Assembly (NCBI GenBank): GCA_028023455.1
Contig: JAQFVV010012509.1
Span: 556,001-620,000 of the forward strand
DNA from: Epiperipatus broadwayi
Taxonomy: Eukaryota; Onychophora; Udeonychophora; Euonychophora; Peripatidae
Direction: 5' to 3'
DNA: 64,000 nt
The notes beneath the pieces were generated by a model, which made no database searches, was not told where the DNA came from, and saw only the letters and a program-made list of their open reading frames with translations. Below are positions 23,530 through 35,117 of this stretch, one piece after another (position 1 is the stretch's first letter; the number at the start of each line of letters is the position of its first letter). A program made the translations under genes and the position numbers.

Positions 23530-24830
23530 GTTTTCAACAAATCAACAGAAGTAACCATACAATATCTATGTACAAAACAAAAAAATATCTTGCAAACTTT
23601 TTATACGTTCTTGGTCAATAAACAAAAATGACCTAGAACATTGAGCTATTTTTTATTGTGTAATTAAAAAAAAAAAATTAAACCCATTTTTTAAAACATT
23701 ACTAATCTTTATTAGCATCATTTCTAATTTTAAACTATTAGAAGTGATGAAGTATTTTATCACCATGACAACATACAGCACCCCTTATTTTTCTTCATTT
23801 TCAGAACAGAATTGCAAGTTTTAATTTAGCAAAAAGCTTTATATTGTGAACGTTTTTCTTTCTTTTTTTAATACACTTTTATTACTGTTGTTTTCTGAAG
23901 AAGATACTATAGTAATCAATGAAATACACTGCTGTGATTATACGTTGTAATTCCTTCAATATTATTTATTGCTATTAAAAATATAATTTCATTTAATTTG
24001 TCTTTTTTTAAATTTTTTTATAATTAAAAAATCAAGCAGCATAATCACACTCTCACCATAGATCTCTATATCTTTAATTATTCCCTCATCACAAAACGTT
24101 TAGCATCTTTAAAGCACCTTCTTATTATACATCTTCCATATTTTTTACTTATCCTCTCATCGTAAACTTTCTTTATCATTTACCTATCAACTTATCACAA
24201 ATTTCTTTTACATTTCACACATCCTCTTATCATAAAGCTACACCTTTTACCCATTCTCTCATCATAAATCTTCTGTACTTTTACTCCTGAGAAATATGTA
24301 TAAATAAGAAAAATTAGTTTTCCAACAACAGCAACAAATATATTGTATATATCACATTTGTTTGTTTTATGTTGTCTGATCACTTTTAATCTCTTCAGAA
24401 GCAAAGACTTTTTTCTAAAAGATATCAACAGTTTGTGTAAGTTATAGTTTTTCATTGAATTTTAGCCTTTTGTATATACTCAAATGAAAAACATCAATAT
24501 TACAATTTGTTAAAGTGCTTCTGAGACAATCTTTATATAAAAAATGGGATCTACTTTCCCAGAAAAACTGTTCAAATTACACAAAAAAATGAGTTTTTAG
24601 AAAATCTGCTACTCTTCAATTATTTACATGCCCAACTCAATTTAGATATTTTGATACAATTGAAATTTCAATTTTGTTATATCCTGCAAGTAGAAGAGCA
24701 TACGTACCAATTGGTATTTTGATCTTGCCATTGTATTTTCATAATATGGTATAAAATTATTAAGTGAAGTTTCTTTAGTGCATTTATGTTACATTACTAC
24801 AATAAATTTGTAAGATTTAAACGCATTGAA
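23530..24830. other. AT-rich non-coding
   Basis: The stretch 24040-24290 repeats a loose motif (CTYWTCATAAA...TTTAC.CAT) five or six times at about 60-bp spacing on plus. It looks like an old minisatellite. Nothing else was recognised. Confidence 0.45.
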
Positions 24831-24837
24831 GTTGGTT

Positions 24838-24985
24838 CAGCATCAACTACACATATAGGAGATCATTTATCTTTTCCACATATATGTGATCATGTGTATC
24901 AGTTGTGTAAGATGGGGTGGATAGCTGTAGGGATTTGAAGTCAGACTTTCAAATCCCTTCTAATTACAATACATTTGATAGAAAA
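24838..24985 (+). repeat. hammerhead-bearing repeat, 5'-truncated copy
   Basis: Starts inside stem II (GTTGGTTCAGCAT), keeps the 3' strand of stem I (AGATCA, 24861-24866) and the conserved 3' region (GTGATCATGTGTATCAGTTG, then CTTTCAAATCCCTTCTAATTA). It lacks the CTGATGA half and cannot fold as a ribozyme. Confidence 0.75.
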
Positions 24986-25191
24986 GCAGTATATTTATCA
25001 TAAATTCAATTTAATTAATAATTTGCTCAGCAATAAAGTCTTTTTTTTCTATTTAGAAAGTTCCTCACTAATAAACTCTTTCACTTAAAACATTCACAAC
25101 TGATAGCCATATAATCCCAAAAGTTACTCAAGTTTTTTTAACCACTAAACATCACATGATCACCATCTCATGCTAGCACATAACAAGGCTC

Positions 25192-25345
25192 CTTACTAAT
25201 GAAGGCCACAAGCAAGAAACTAGTCTGGGGATATTGGATGAGTAGGCACTAGATAGGGATTTTATGCACAAGCCTTCTGGTATCCATTGATTACTCTGGT
25301 TAGCACAAGTTGGCATTACTATATGGAGAGTTTTTGCAAGTTTTT
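25192..25345 (-). repeat. dispersed repeat C, copy 3
   Basis: Opposite orientation to 14851-15050, with which it shares long blocks. On plus it reads CTAATGAAGGCCACAAGCAA followed by GAAACTAGTC, the hammerhead-like core with one change in the first box. Confidence 0.8.
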
Positions 25346-25917
25346 TTATTCAATTCTATCTAATAAAATGCTAAACCAAATTCTTTATAGGCTGAATTCA
25401 AAATAGTACTAACATTCCCTAAAGTGTTTTTGAAATGAAATCATCCATGTAATATATATCTAGAAACCAAAAAAAATAGAAGATTTTTGCTTTAAATCAA
25501 CTCTAATTAAAAAAAAAAAACATTATAAAACTTACATGATGTCCATGCTTGTTTTAGGAAGATTATTATAAATCATGCCAAAGACCAATATCAAAAAATG
25601 GAAAATAAACTTGAGCTATTAATTACAGTCATTATTTTCATTTTAGAGTTTTATTAGAGTAAGAAAGCTTCATTTTATTATATTGTTCAGAACTTATGTA
25701 ATATAAAGCAACTTTAATTAAAATATTATCACTAACTTATTCAATTTTCTGAGTTAAATATCTTTCCCAAAATCAATAGATATATCATATTTTTTCTTGC
25801 AATATTTTTGCCTATCAAAACAAAAAATAGTTTTAATGCTATTTAATAATCTAAAATGACATTGAGTTTTTGGTAATTAATCATCTATGACAAAAAGCAA
25901 TCTATTTTAAAAAATTT

Positions 25918-26358
25918 ATGAATGACTCTTTGTCATTGTGGATAAAACAGTATCCATTAAAAATTATTGCAGTCTTTTCTATTACCTTAATTTATAAAAA
26001 TTCAAACAATAGAAACATCCTTAAAACTACGTTGCACAATTTCATGTGCTTATGTATTTGGAAATCCAAAACGATACAACTTATTCAAAAATTGCAACAT
26101 CTCCCACAGATTTCCGTTTTTAAGATTACTAAAAGTTGCTCAAACTATAATACAAAAATATTTCATTCATTGATCATTTTTCAGGTCCATATGTTATATG
26201 CAACACATCAAAAGCAAAAATTATCAAATGGCTATGTATCCAAAGCTATTCTTCATGACTTGTCGGTTAAATTTTCTATACTTAATCCTGATATTATTTA
26301 TGAAACTCCACATTTATCTCATTACAAGCCTAGGAGAGAAGTGAATATGCTTCTTTGA
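25918..26358 (+). CDS. unidentified open frame of 146 codons
   Basis: At this base composition a stop-free run of this length is unlikely by chance (my rough estimate is well under one in the window), yet I recognise no domain, signal peptide or membrane segment. Repeated K, S and H residues and several Cys occur. There is no upstream promoter-like signal and no acceptor that I trust. It may be a decayed transposon ORF or a chance frame. Confidence 0.2.
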   Translation: MNDSLSLWIKQYPLKIIAVFSITLIYKNSNNRNILKTTLHNFMCLCIWKSKTIQLIQKLQHLPQISVFKITKSCSNYNTKIFHSLIIFQVHMLYATHQKQKLSNGYVSKAILHDLSVKFSILNPDIIYETPHLSHYKPRREVNMLL

Positions 26359-26799
26359 ATAAAGCTAGTAATAATGAAAACATTATCAAAAAAGCTAGTG
26401 AAGATTCTTCCCTTTAAAAAATCTAAAGCAGATCTATTTGTTTCCATACCACATACTTAATACAAGTCCATAACATTAACAACTTGATAAGTTAAATTAA
26501 CACTTTTAGTGATTTAACAACAGCTGAAACTTATGAATAACATGTGATTTCAGATAATCAATATCAAATTTCCTACCAAAATCTTTTAATGTCATTATTA
26601 GTTTAACATCGCAGAATATCGGTAACTGATTTATTCAACAATGTGCACCTACAAATGTTCATTTAACATTTACTTCTGACTTCTAACTATAACATAGTTC
26701 ATAAAATATTACTGTGTTGAGGATTGATATACCTGATTATTTTTCGGAGTGAACTTTCTGTCTTCATTGAACCAATATTATTATTTCAAATAAATGAAG

Positions 26800-27174
26800 T
26801 CATAATTTACTATTCCTATCTATACCTGTATTAAAATATTGAAGAAAAAATATTTTATTACCATTAACATTATCTTTTATTAGCATTCGAGCATTAACAT
26901 TATCCCATTGAGATAAAAACTTTCTTTTTCTGACCTTTTTGAATATTAGTCTTTCATTGATTCCAAAAAATGGAAGATGCCAAGATAAACTCAGAAATAT
27001 ATTACTATTTAACCTCCTTTCATTCAAAAAACTTAAATAATATCTATCTCTTGAATTAAACTTCTTCACTCTGAAGACAAGACTATTGAAAATAGGTAAA
27101 TCAACCATAAACTTTGAAAACTTATAACCAATATTTAGATTTTGAAAAGTTCCCATTGAATGAAGTTTATACAT
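26800..27174 (-). CDS. unidentified open frame of 124 codons
   Basis: The protein would be basic and rich in F, N, R and K, with the phrase ERRLNSN and, about 40 residues later, NERLIFKKVRKRK, which suggests an internal imperfect duplication. No family is recognised. It lies convergent with the plus-strand frame at 25918-26358. Both may derive from one unknown element, but no terminal repeats were found around the pair. Confidence 0.2.
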   Translation of the reverse strand: MYKLHSMGTFQNLNIGYKFSKFMVDLPIFNSLVFRVKKFNSRDRYYLSFLNERRLNSNIFLSLSWHLPFFGINERLIFKKVRKRKFLSQWDNVNARMLIKDNVNGNKIFFLQYFNTGIDRNSKL

Positions 27175-27179
27175 TCTAT

Positions 27180-28310
27180 GTACTTATATATCTACGTGGA
27201 GTCATACTTCACTTATTGCCATCATTACACCCACATTTTCAGCATTATTACCACTGATATTACAATTATTTCATGCTTAAATGATCAACTACCTGGCATG
27301 CAGAGCTAGCCAGACTTAATATGAAAAGACATCCTGAGATCATATTTTTTAGATCTTTCCACATTTGTGAGGTAGATTCCCTAAATAGAGCTACCAAGCA
27401 ATCACTTGCTAAATAAACCAGTTTGATTCAAATCTAGTTTGAAGTAACTCATTACCAAGCACTTCCTTATTGTTAAACCTGATGGCCAGCACCATTTTCT
27501 TGATGATGAAAACTTTGCATAACTTATATGCTCATATATATTTGTCCATATAGTTACATTATCCCTGAGATGGCATGGCAATCATGCCAATGAAGATTTA
27601 TGCCAACCTAAATGTCTAAAAACTGAAAGGTGATATAAAAAAGACAATAAATAAGAGAAATATATATTTAGTTTTTGATAGTCAACATCATATACAAAAC
27701 ACCAGGAGATGCTTGATTAGGTATTTGTCATTGATTATTCACAATTAAATCTGATATTTGAAGGTCATTCATTCGTCTATTTATTATCTGGGAATTTTTG
27801 GTAGTCTGTATTCACAGCACTGAAAATAAATAAATTATGTAGAATATGAAGGGTTTTATTTTTGATTTGGAAAAAAAATAAAAAACTTTTATTTTAAGGG
27901 GGGGGGGGATCTTGAAACCTGCTGGGATTTCTAATAACATTTGTAAAATAGGAAATGTGATGCCATATGTTATTAGAGTGATAAAAACTCCTTCAATCCT
28001 TTTTAATAACTTACAATTAGATGTGATGCTAAAAAAAAGGATGTTTTTTTAAAAAAAAAGAAAGAATTTTAAATTCATTTTTTAGAAAAGAATTGACAGA
28101 TACAACATTTAAGAACACAAAATACCTGCACTTTTCCAGGTCACTTTCACAGTTTTAAAATAAAAACTATTTATCTAAATAAGCTTGGAAATATAACTTC
28201 AACATTCTTAAGCTAAAAAATAAATCATTCAAATATATATATATTATTTTGCGGGAGGCAGATGTGATTGCAAATGTTAAACAGTATTTATTGTTTATAC
28301 TAAATTTAAT
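27180..28310. other. AT-rich non-coding
   Basis: A G run at 27899-27908 is notable in such AT-rich DNA. The 110 bp after it (GGATCTTGAAACC...) are less AT-rich but match nothing I know. Confidence 0.4.
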
Positions 28311-28314
28311 GTAA

Positions 28315-28520
28315 ATTATAAGGGACTTGAACTCAAACTTTCAAACTCTCTTCAGCTATACAATCCATCTTATACAACCGATTCTTATAGCCACATACAT
28401 GTGAAAAGGATAAATGATCTCCAATATATATATATATATTTCATGCTGAATCAGCACTCGTCAGTGGATCAGATCAACTCTTCTGTAAAATTAAACGGTC
28501 ATATTAAGGTCCTATGTGTG
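28315..28520 (-). repeat. hammerhead-bearing repeat with intact core
   Basis: The minus-strand ribozyme spans 28476-28415. Stem I 5' strand is TGATCTGATCCA, then CTGACGA; stem II is the perfect hairpin GTGCTG/CAGCAT; then GAAA, an AU-repeat stem III, and TTGGAGATCA as the other stem I strand. The outer six base pairs of stem I are complete; the inner four have one mismatch. The 3' end (complement of GGACTTGAACTC) lies at about 28322. It is head-to-head with the plus copy that begins near 28540. Confidence 0.8.
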
Positions 28521-28539
28521 ATGGGTCAGTCTAACTTAA

Positions 28540-28630
28540 GGTCAATATGGGTTTAACAATAATATTGGCATCCATAAGAGCTTTGAGCACTTCATCCTTG
28601 GATTTTCAGTGATATGGATGGTGAAGTTGG
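28540..28630 (+). repeat. hammerhead-bearing repeat, 5' part, split by a hAT insertion
   Basis: Matches the complement of 57040-57115 (AATATTGGCAT, GATTTTCAGTGATATGGATG). It stops at AGTTGG (28630), where the hAT element begins; the rest of the same repeat resumes at 31123. Confidence 0.75.
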
Positions 28631-31122
28631 TCCCTACTGCCCACTAGTGGGCATTCCAGCCTTCATGGTGGGTGGTACTGAAGCGCTTTTTTTTTAAAAT
28701 TTAATTGACTTTTTAAAAAAAATCATAGCATTATTTTAAAACATTTTCATTAGATTTTCATAAAATTCCCTGACAATTTAAATTTCTGAAAACATAATAT
28801 TTCTATCTCTCGCGCATAAGTTTAATTCCACTTACGTAAGTGAAACTAAATGGAGCTATAGTGTGACTGCTAACAAAAGAGCCTTGTCCCAGAATAGCTT
28901 GTGCATCTTTCCCCTCCCCCAAACCCAATTCATGATGCACAAGAAGCATGCACAGATGATGATTTATGGTGCAGGCTCTTTTGTTTGCAGTCACATTGGT
29001 CAGTACACAGTTATATTTGTGAGAGTGAGCATGTGCCTATAGCTTCAAACATATATTATGAAATATTGTGAGCCCATGTCTTAAAAAAAGAAATATGCTC
29101 TTGGTTATTTACCAGAGTATTTAAAGATGAGTTTCATGGAATCTGTTGTAAATAAACATATTGTGTCATAAAACATAATCCAATGAGGCAATGAATCCAA
29201 GTTAATTGCGAGAACACCTTGCTATAAAGCATCCAAATGATAAGGACAAGCCCATTGAATATTTTCAGGAAATATACAAAAAAATTCAAAATCGTTCAAC
29301 AATCACTGCATCATTTAAGAAACAACATGCAGAAAATGAAGATGGATTAATTGCCTCACCACATTTCACAATTAATTGCAAAAAGTAGTAAAAGCTATAA
29401 TATTGGAGAAACTGTAATAATATCCTCTGTAAAGGAATTTATCTCAACAGTAATGCATCAAGATAAACCTGAAATTTTAAAAACATTGCCTCTAAGCGAT
29501 AGCTCAGTAAAGTGATGGATTGAAGAAATGGCAGTTAATGTTGAAAAAAAACTTACAAGCATTCTCCGAAACTCTTCATTTTCCATGCAATTGGATGAGT
29601 TTACCATTGAAGATAATAATGCTTTATTGATGACATATGTACGTTATTCTGATGAAAACAATACATTACAAGAAAAAATGCTATTCACAATAAATCTCAT
29701 TACAGGTACAAAAGGATTATCTACATTTAATACTGTGAAATATATTCCTTTGAATAATATCATTGCATACACTACTAATGGAGCATCATCAATGGTAGGC
29801 CGCGATCATGAATTTGTTGTTTATTTGAAGGAAGAAGTACCAAATGTTTTATGTATTCATTGTGTGGTACACAGACATCTTACAAGTCTACATTCATCAT
29901 TAACTATAATAATTCAAGCCATAAACAAGATCAAATCCAATGCAAAAAATGATAGAATGTTTCAGCTTTGCCAGGACAATAATGAAAATTTTAATGTGTT
30001 ACTTTTGCCCACAGAAGTTTGGTGGCTGTCAAAGGGCACATCATTGGCTCATTTTGTAGCAATATATGATAATCTCATACAATTTTTTGAAAGTAATTAT
30101 GAGACCAATCTATGTCAACAGTTAAAAATAGTAAAGAATGATGCTTTTATTTGGCAGATATTTTCAAGAGATTTAATGATGTCAATTTGCAGCTTCAAGG
30201 AGCTAATAAAACTCTTACAGGTTGCCAAAATATTGTGTCATTATTTGTTGACAAACTTGAACTACTTCATTATAATCTATTGAAAAGAGAATTTCATCAG
30301 TTTCCTGAATTATCATCTATAAAAGATGATGCAACTCTGGAGAATATTTACAGATTCAGTAGCCACCTCAATGAACTTAAATTGGACATGGAAAAACAAT
30401 TTAAAGATATTTTGAAATTGAAGATGTATGATTGGATGAAAAATCCTTTTACTGCAAATATTGAAGAGGTTTCTATAACATGCCAAGAAGAACTGTTAGA
30501 AATTAGATAGGATGAAGAAAGTAAACATAAATTCGATAGTGATGGATATCAAAACCTATGGCAAAATAAAAAAATGTCTGATATATCTAAATATGTGAAA
30601 GTGATATTCAGTTTATTGATACCTTTCCATACCTATATCTTTTGGAATCAGGCTTTAGTGCTGCTAATCATATTATGACCAAAGAAAGAAATGGCCTGAA
30701 TATTTCTGAAAGTGGAGGCCTTCATTTGTTTCTTATAAAAATTGAGACAGATATCCAGTATTTAGTTTCACAGCATCAGACTCAGGGATCTCATTAATAA
30801 TTTAATTAATTAAATGTAATTTCATTAGAGTCCATGCTTCTATGTATACAAAGTATAAATAAAAAGATAAATTTAACTACAGTAAGTTGTTTTATAAAGA
30901 TTTATTCTGCCAAACTTAGTGAAAGTCCAACATAAAGTATTTGGTGAGTAATTATTATATGCTTTAGTTTGCTGTAACTCTGCTTTATAAATTTTATAAA
31001 GTAAAGTTACTTCCCTACTTTATAAATCACCATTACTTTGGAACCAGTGGGTGGTTAGAAAATTATACTACTAACAGAGATACAAAAGTGGGCGGTAGAT
31101 ATAAAAAGGTTGACTACTCCTG
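28631..31122 (+). mobile_element. hAT transposon (ZBED/SCAND3-like group)
   Basis: The insert separates the two halves of a ribozyme-bearing repeat. Its right end on the complement is CAGGAGTAGTCAACC, a hAT-type terminus. About 20 bp further in, CTACCGCCCACT matches CTACTGCCCACT at the left end (28634-28645), so the outer 20 or so bases of the left end and any 8-bp target duplication appear lost, along with about 50 bp of the host repeat. The 5' region has a 14-bp palindrome (28829-28842) and a 22-bp inverted repeat (28862-28883 and 28974-28995). The body codes for a dead transposase. Confidence 0.8.
29206..30798 (+). pseudogene. hAT transposase (ZBED/GTF2IRD2/FAM200-like), broken
   Basis: The reading starts after a lost BED finger at REHLAIKHPNDKDKPIEYFQ (29206), the usual H...H-KHP end of that finger. 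After stops and a frameshift near 29389-29527 (IGETV..., LPLSDSSVK), the main open frame 29528-30283 carries the catalytic core: SMQLDEFTIEDNNALL (first Asp), YTTNGASSMVG (second Asp region; the usual TDGA is TNGA here, so a catalytic acidic residue is lost) and CIHCVVHRHL. A frameshift moves the frame to 30151-30510 (DVNLQLQGANK, EFHQFPELS). The dimerisation end RNGLNISESGGLHLF follows to a stop at about 30798. The intact parents are about 550-600 residues long. This copy cannot make an active enzyme. Confidence 0.85.
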
Positions 31123-31320
31123 ATATATACTGAGCACTGATTGTACATATGTGTGGGAGATGATCTAAACCAACTAATGAGTCCTGTTTCAGCACAAAAT
31201 ATGTATATTAGAGATCATTTATTTTTTTCACATGTATGTGGTCATATGTATCAATTGTATAAGATGAATTGGATAGCTGTAGAGAGTTTGAAAGTATGAA
31301 TTCTAGTCCTTTATAAATGT
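31123..31320 (+). repeat. hammerhead-bearing repeat, 3' part after the hAT
   Basis: Continues the repeat interrupted at 28630, from ACTGAGCACTGATTG. The ribozyme region is 31161-31217: stem I outer strands TGATCT and AGATCA are kept, but the core reads CTAATGA and CAAA, so it is probably inactive. The 3' end is at about 31310. Confidence 0.75.
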
Positions 31321-31690
31321 TAAACAAGTAAAAATCGTATATCCCCTTTTTGAAAGGTGTCTTTTCTCCCAAAAAATAATGCTAATTATATACAGGATAT
31401 TGTCAAAACCATGCTTAATGGACTATAAAAACAAAGAGAGGATTTTTTATAGTCAAATATCCATTATAACTAACACAGAAGAAATGAACATGCATTTTAT
31501 TTAAAAATAGCCAAAAATTATATCCTACAAGTGCTTTATTTATATTTATGGTATGTGTCTAAGTCAACATATCATGTATATCTAAGAATATTGTAAGAAA
31601 TGTATATGGGCTAACAACTAAAGAATAAATCTCAGAAAAAAAGCAAACATAAATCTTAAAGTGTTAAAAATAATTATTTATTTCAATATT
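31321..31690. other. AT-rich non-coding
   Basis: Nothing recognised. Confidence 0.4.
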
Positions 31691-32300
31691 TACAATTATT
31701 ATTGATTTACTGCAGGATGAAAATCTTCTCACATTTAATCCAGTTTCTTCAAAATTTATAGTTTCTCTTTTCTGTACCACTACAAAAAGTTCCTTTTCTC
31801 AAATGTCCATCTTGTGCATGATTTCTGCTTAGATCATCTGTAATTTTGTGGAATCCAATTTAAGACTTCAATTGTCCATCTATCTTCATCTCTTCTAGAA
31901 ACCTCTCCATGTCTTATCCATTTCACTATCTTAATTCTTTCAATGTTTGTTCTCTTATCCTAATGAAGATATTTTTATTTTCTCCAATCATAAACTGAAT
32001 CCTGATTTGTATATTTTTGAAAAGGTTAACTTCTGCATTTATTCAATATTCATTGTTTAATATATGCTAATCTTTCTTATGTATTACTTAGCTATTTGAA
32101 TAAATTGCACCCAATCCCTACAGAGAGCATATGCTAGTTTTATGTAGTTTGACCTCCATGAGAATATGACTTGAAATGTTGTTCATTATCTCAGTTCTAT
32201 CTTTAATAAACATGAGTTCTTTTTTCTATTGGTTAATGTTCTGTAGTAAAATAAAAAGGAGTTTTAGATTTTCTTTTTGTGTGAGATAATCTTTAATTAG
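31690..32300 (-). pseudogene. RTE-like LINE C-terminal remnant
   Basis: Between about 31960 and 31850 minus translation gives IKIVKWIRHGEVSRRDEDRW followed by TIEVLNWIP. It aligns residue by residue with IKRLKWSWAGHIVRRDDNRW in the copy at 13325-13699. Upstream (about 32000) IFIRIREQTLKEL aligns with the VWVRKQTGVTDL of that copy. Stops break it before and after. Same LINE family. Confidence 0.68.
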
Positions 32301-33490
32301 TGCACTGCTCATTTTTTTCAAAAACTGAATAATTTATTATAGATAATTTACAGAAAAAATACTAGGAAATATTTTGTTCATATATTTTACAGATTCAGAA
32401 AAAAAATCAGATCATTTCTTTTACATATTTTAGCATCCCTCTTATATGACTCTATGTACAAACATAGATATTGTACATATAAATATAAGAAATAAAACCC
32501 TCACAAATCTATGCTACTTATTTTAATCAGTTCATTATACATACTCTATTAATCTGTATATATTTATTTATACATAATATCTACAAATATCACCATATCT
32601 AGTGCTTAAATATCATTTAATTAAAGCAAACCATTTAGTTAGATATAAACTCAAGCAATAGAAACATTTAATAGTTTTTGAATCAATAAAAAATATAAGT
32701 TAATGAACATAAAAGAGAGAAAGAAAATTAATAAAGTTTGGATTATTAATTGGTCACTAAATTTAAAAAAATTGCAAACTATTAATATAAATCAAAACAA
32801 AAATTCAAAAAAAGAAAAAGACACACAAAAATCATCAAATTAAAAATGGTTCAAAATTGACTTGAGAAAGGCAAAAATAGAAAAAAAGAAAAAAACTACT
32901 TGGATTTGCGATATTAATTCTTTATGGCACATGTTTTTATTACTATCATACCCAATAGGTAAATGCAGTATTCCTATTTGAAGAAAAAAAGTATCGATAC
33001 TAAACTTATGCATACATAATTTACCAATAAAAAAATTGCTATATGTACATCTATTTTCTGACTGTGGCTCGCTATTTTTTCATATATTTCTTTACCGAAC
33101 ATTAGAAAAAAGGCTTTCTTCACACAAACTGTATAAAAGTTATTAAGTAGATTAAACTAATCATTAATTTAATACCTAGTCTCAGCTCATCTCAAACCCA
33201 AATCCTCTTTCTGGTTACTAAACCATGGATTCTTTCACATATATGAAAAATTATGGTATAAAAATGGAGTTCTTATGACTTCCATTTGTTTTTCCTGTGA
33301 CTATAATAAAGACTATTGGATTTGTTTTTCGTCATCAATATATTAAATATTTATTATGAATAGATTCAGGACTATCCATTGTGCCCACCTACTTCAAAAA
33401 TAAATTTCACAGCATTTGACCTACATAATTATGGACAAATACCACATAATTAATTATGATAGTCATTTAGAAGACTATCAAGAACATTTT
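32301..33490. other. AT-rich non-coding
   Basis: No feature recognised. Confidence 0.4.
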
Positions 33491-33497
33491 TTGACAC

Positions 33498-34010
33498 TTG
33501 GAGGAGCCACCAAACAGTTTCCAAACATTATATAAAAATAAACAGACTAGTGGATGTGAGTTAATTTATGATAATAGCAATGGAAGTAGTTTTTTGTTTA
33601 AGGCTCAAACAGGATCATTAGCAACAAGGGAATATACATGGAATATACACATAAATGGAGAAATGTGGGGGTTTAATCTGAACATTTAGGTATTTACTAA
33701 TGGAATGTAAATACTTACAAACAGAAAGGGAACAAATAATAAAGTTGCAGGAGAATAAATGTAAACAAAGTGATTATACAGAGAGTGTGTTCTTGATTTT
33801 TATGCTGGGTTTGCAAAAAGAAAAGGAAGATTTACATATAAAGGCCATAGAATGGACAAAGATGATGATGTGGAAATGGGATGGAGCAGGATAGAGAAGA
33901 ATGTGGGAAAAACTTTGGGTGGTGAATGGATCAGGAAAGTAAGGTGGTTAACAAGTTTCTCTGGACATGGTGGCTGAAAGATTCCTGACTTCGATAAAGG
34001 AGTAACCATA
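33498..34010 (+). other. G-richer region with short open frames, unidentified
   Basis: Two successive plus frames (33498-33689 and 33700-33894), then a third patch (about 33895-33960), give a run of coding-like, Glu/Lys/Trp-rich sequence (WTKMMMWKWDG, MWEKLWVVNGSG). This could be a decayed transposon or a processed gene, but no motif is firm enough to name it. Confidence 0.25.
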
Positions 34011-35115
34011 GCACATTTACATCACACCACCACAGAAGATATTAAGCAATAAATTTGATGGCTATTTTGGGAAGATATTGTTTTGCAGACTTTAGGTAAG
34101 CAGCAGTCAGAAAGAAATTAATCTTTTCTTTTCAATAAATTTGATACATACTTTAAATTAGTATGTAGTTTTGCAACAAGAATCAGAAAAAAAATAATAA
34201 CCCCCCACACTTAAAAAACATTTTAAAAAATAGTTACTGTTACTGTTCATTAAAATTTGTTTCAAGTTTTTTAAAACTGCTTATATGATTTTGAGTAAAC
34301 ACACAAACAAAATAATTATTTTAACTTCTACCAAACCTTCATTATCTACTTTTCTTTAGATTCCTTTATAGATAAAGAGAAAGAAACTCATTCTATGACA
34401 CTTTAAATGTCACCTCTCTAATATAGTATTTTGATTGAAATATGCACAAATAATTATTACTTTTATTTTATTTTGTCCAAGAAAGAAATTGATTGTTTCT
34501 TTTGGATTTATAATTTTCCTCTATCAATTTTCGATACCTATCACCTGTGTCAGCATGCAAAAAAATTTAGCAAATGCTTAATCTGAAAGCTGTGCTAAAT
34601 CTTCAAAAACTTGTATAAATTATCAAAATCTAGCAGGTACTCGATCTTATCAAAAAATACTGGTGATAAATTCCACAATCTTTTAGTTTTAAAAATAAAA
34701 TTACTATTTACTACTCTTTTGTTTTCTTATTTATTTGTTTAATTACCTTGTACAACTAAGTTCATACTATTTTATATTCTTGTTTATCTGTAACCATAAT
34801 TTTTTAAAAAATAAATAAATTGTAAACTATGCAAATTTTATATTAATATTGAATTGTAAAATAAAATTTGTATTTGTGCAACTGATTCATTTCCCCCCAC
34901 CCCCATTTATTGTGTGGTATTTTCAGTAGTGGTTTCATGGATCCCAAGTGTCAGGAAATGTTCCTTATCTCTATTAAATGATTACTATTAGTAATAATCA
35001 AATCTATAGATATAGTGACAGAATTGAAAGAACTAATTTATATTTTGGTTGGGATCTAAATATTCCTTTATGATATTTATTAAAAATTAAGCTGCCTAAA
35101 AAACAAAAAAAAAGA
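34011..35115. other. AT-rich non-coding
   Basis: Nothing recognised apart from C runs near 34201 and 34893. Confidence 0.4.
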
Positions 35116-35117
35116 TA

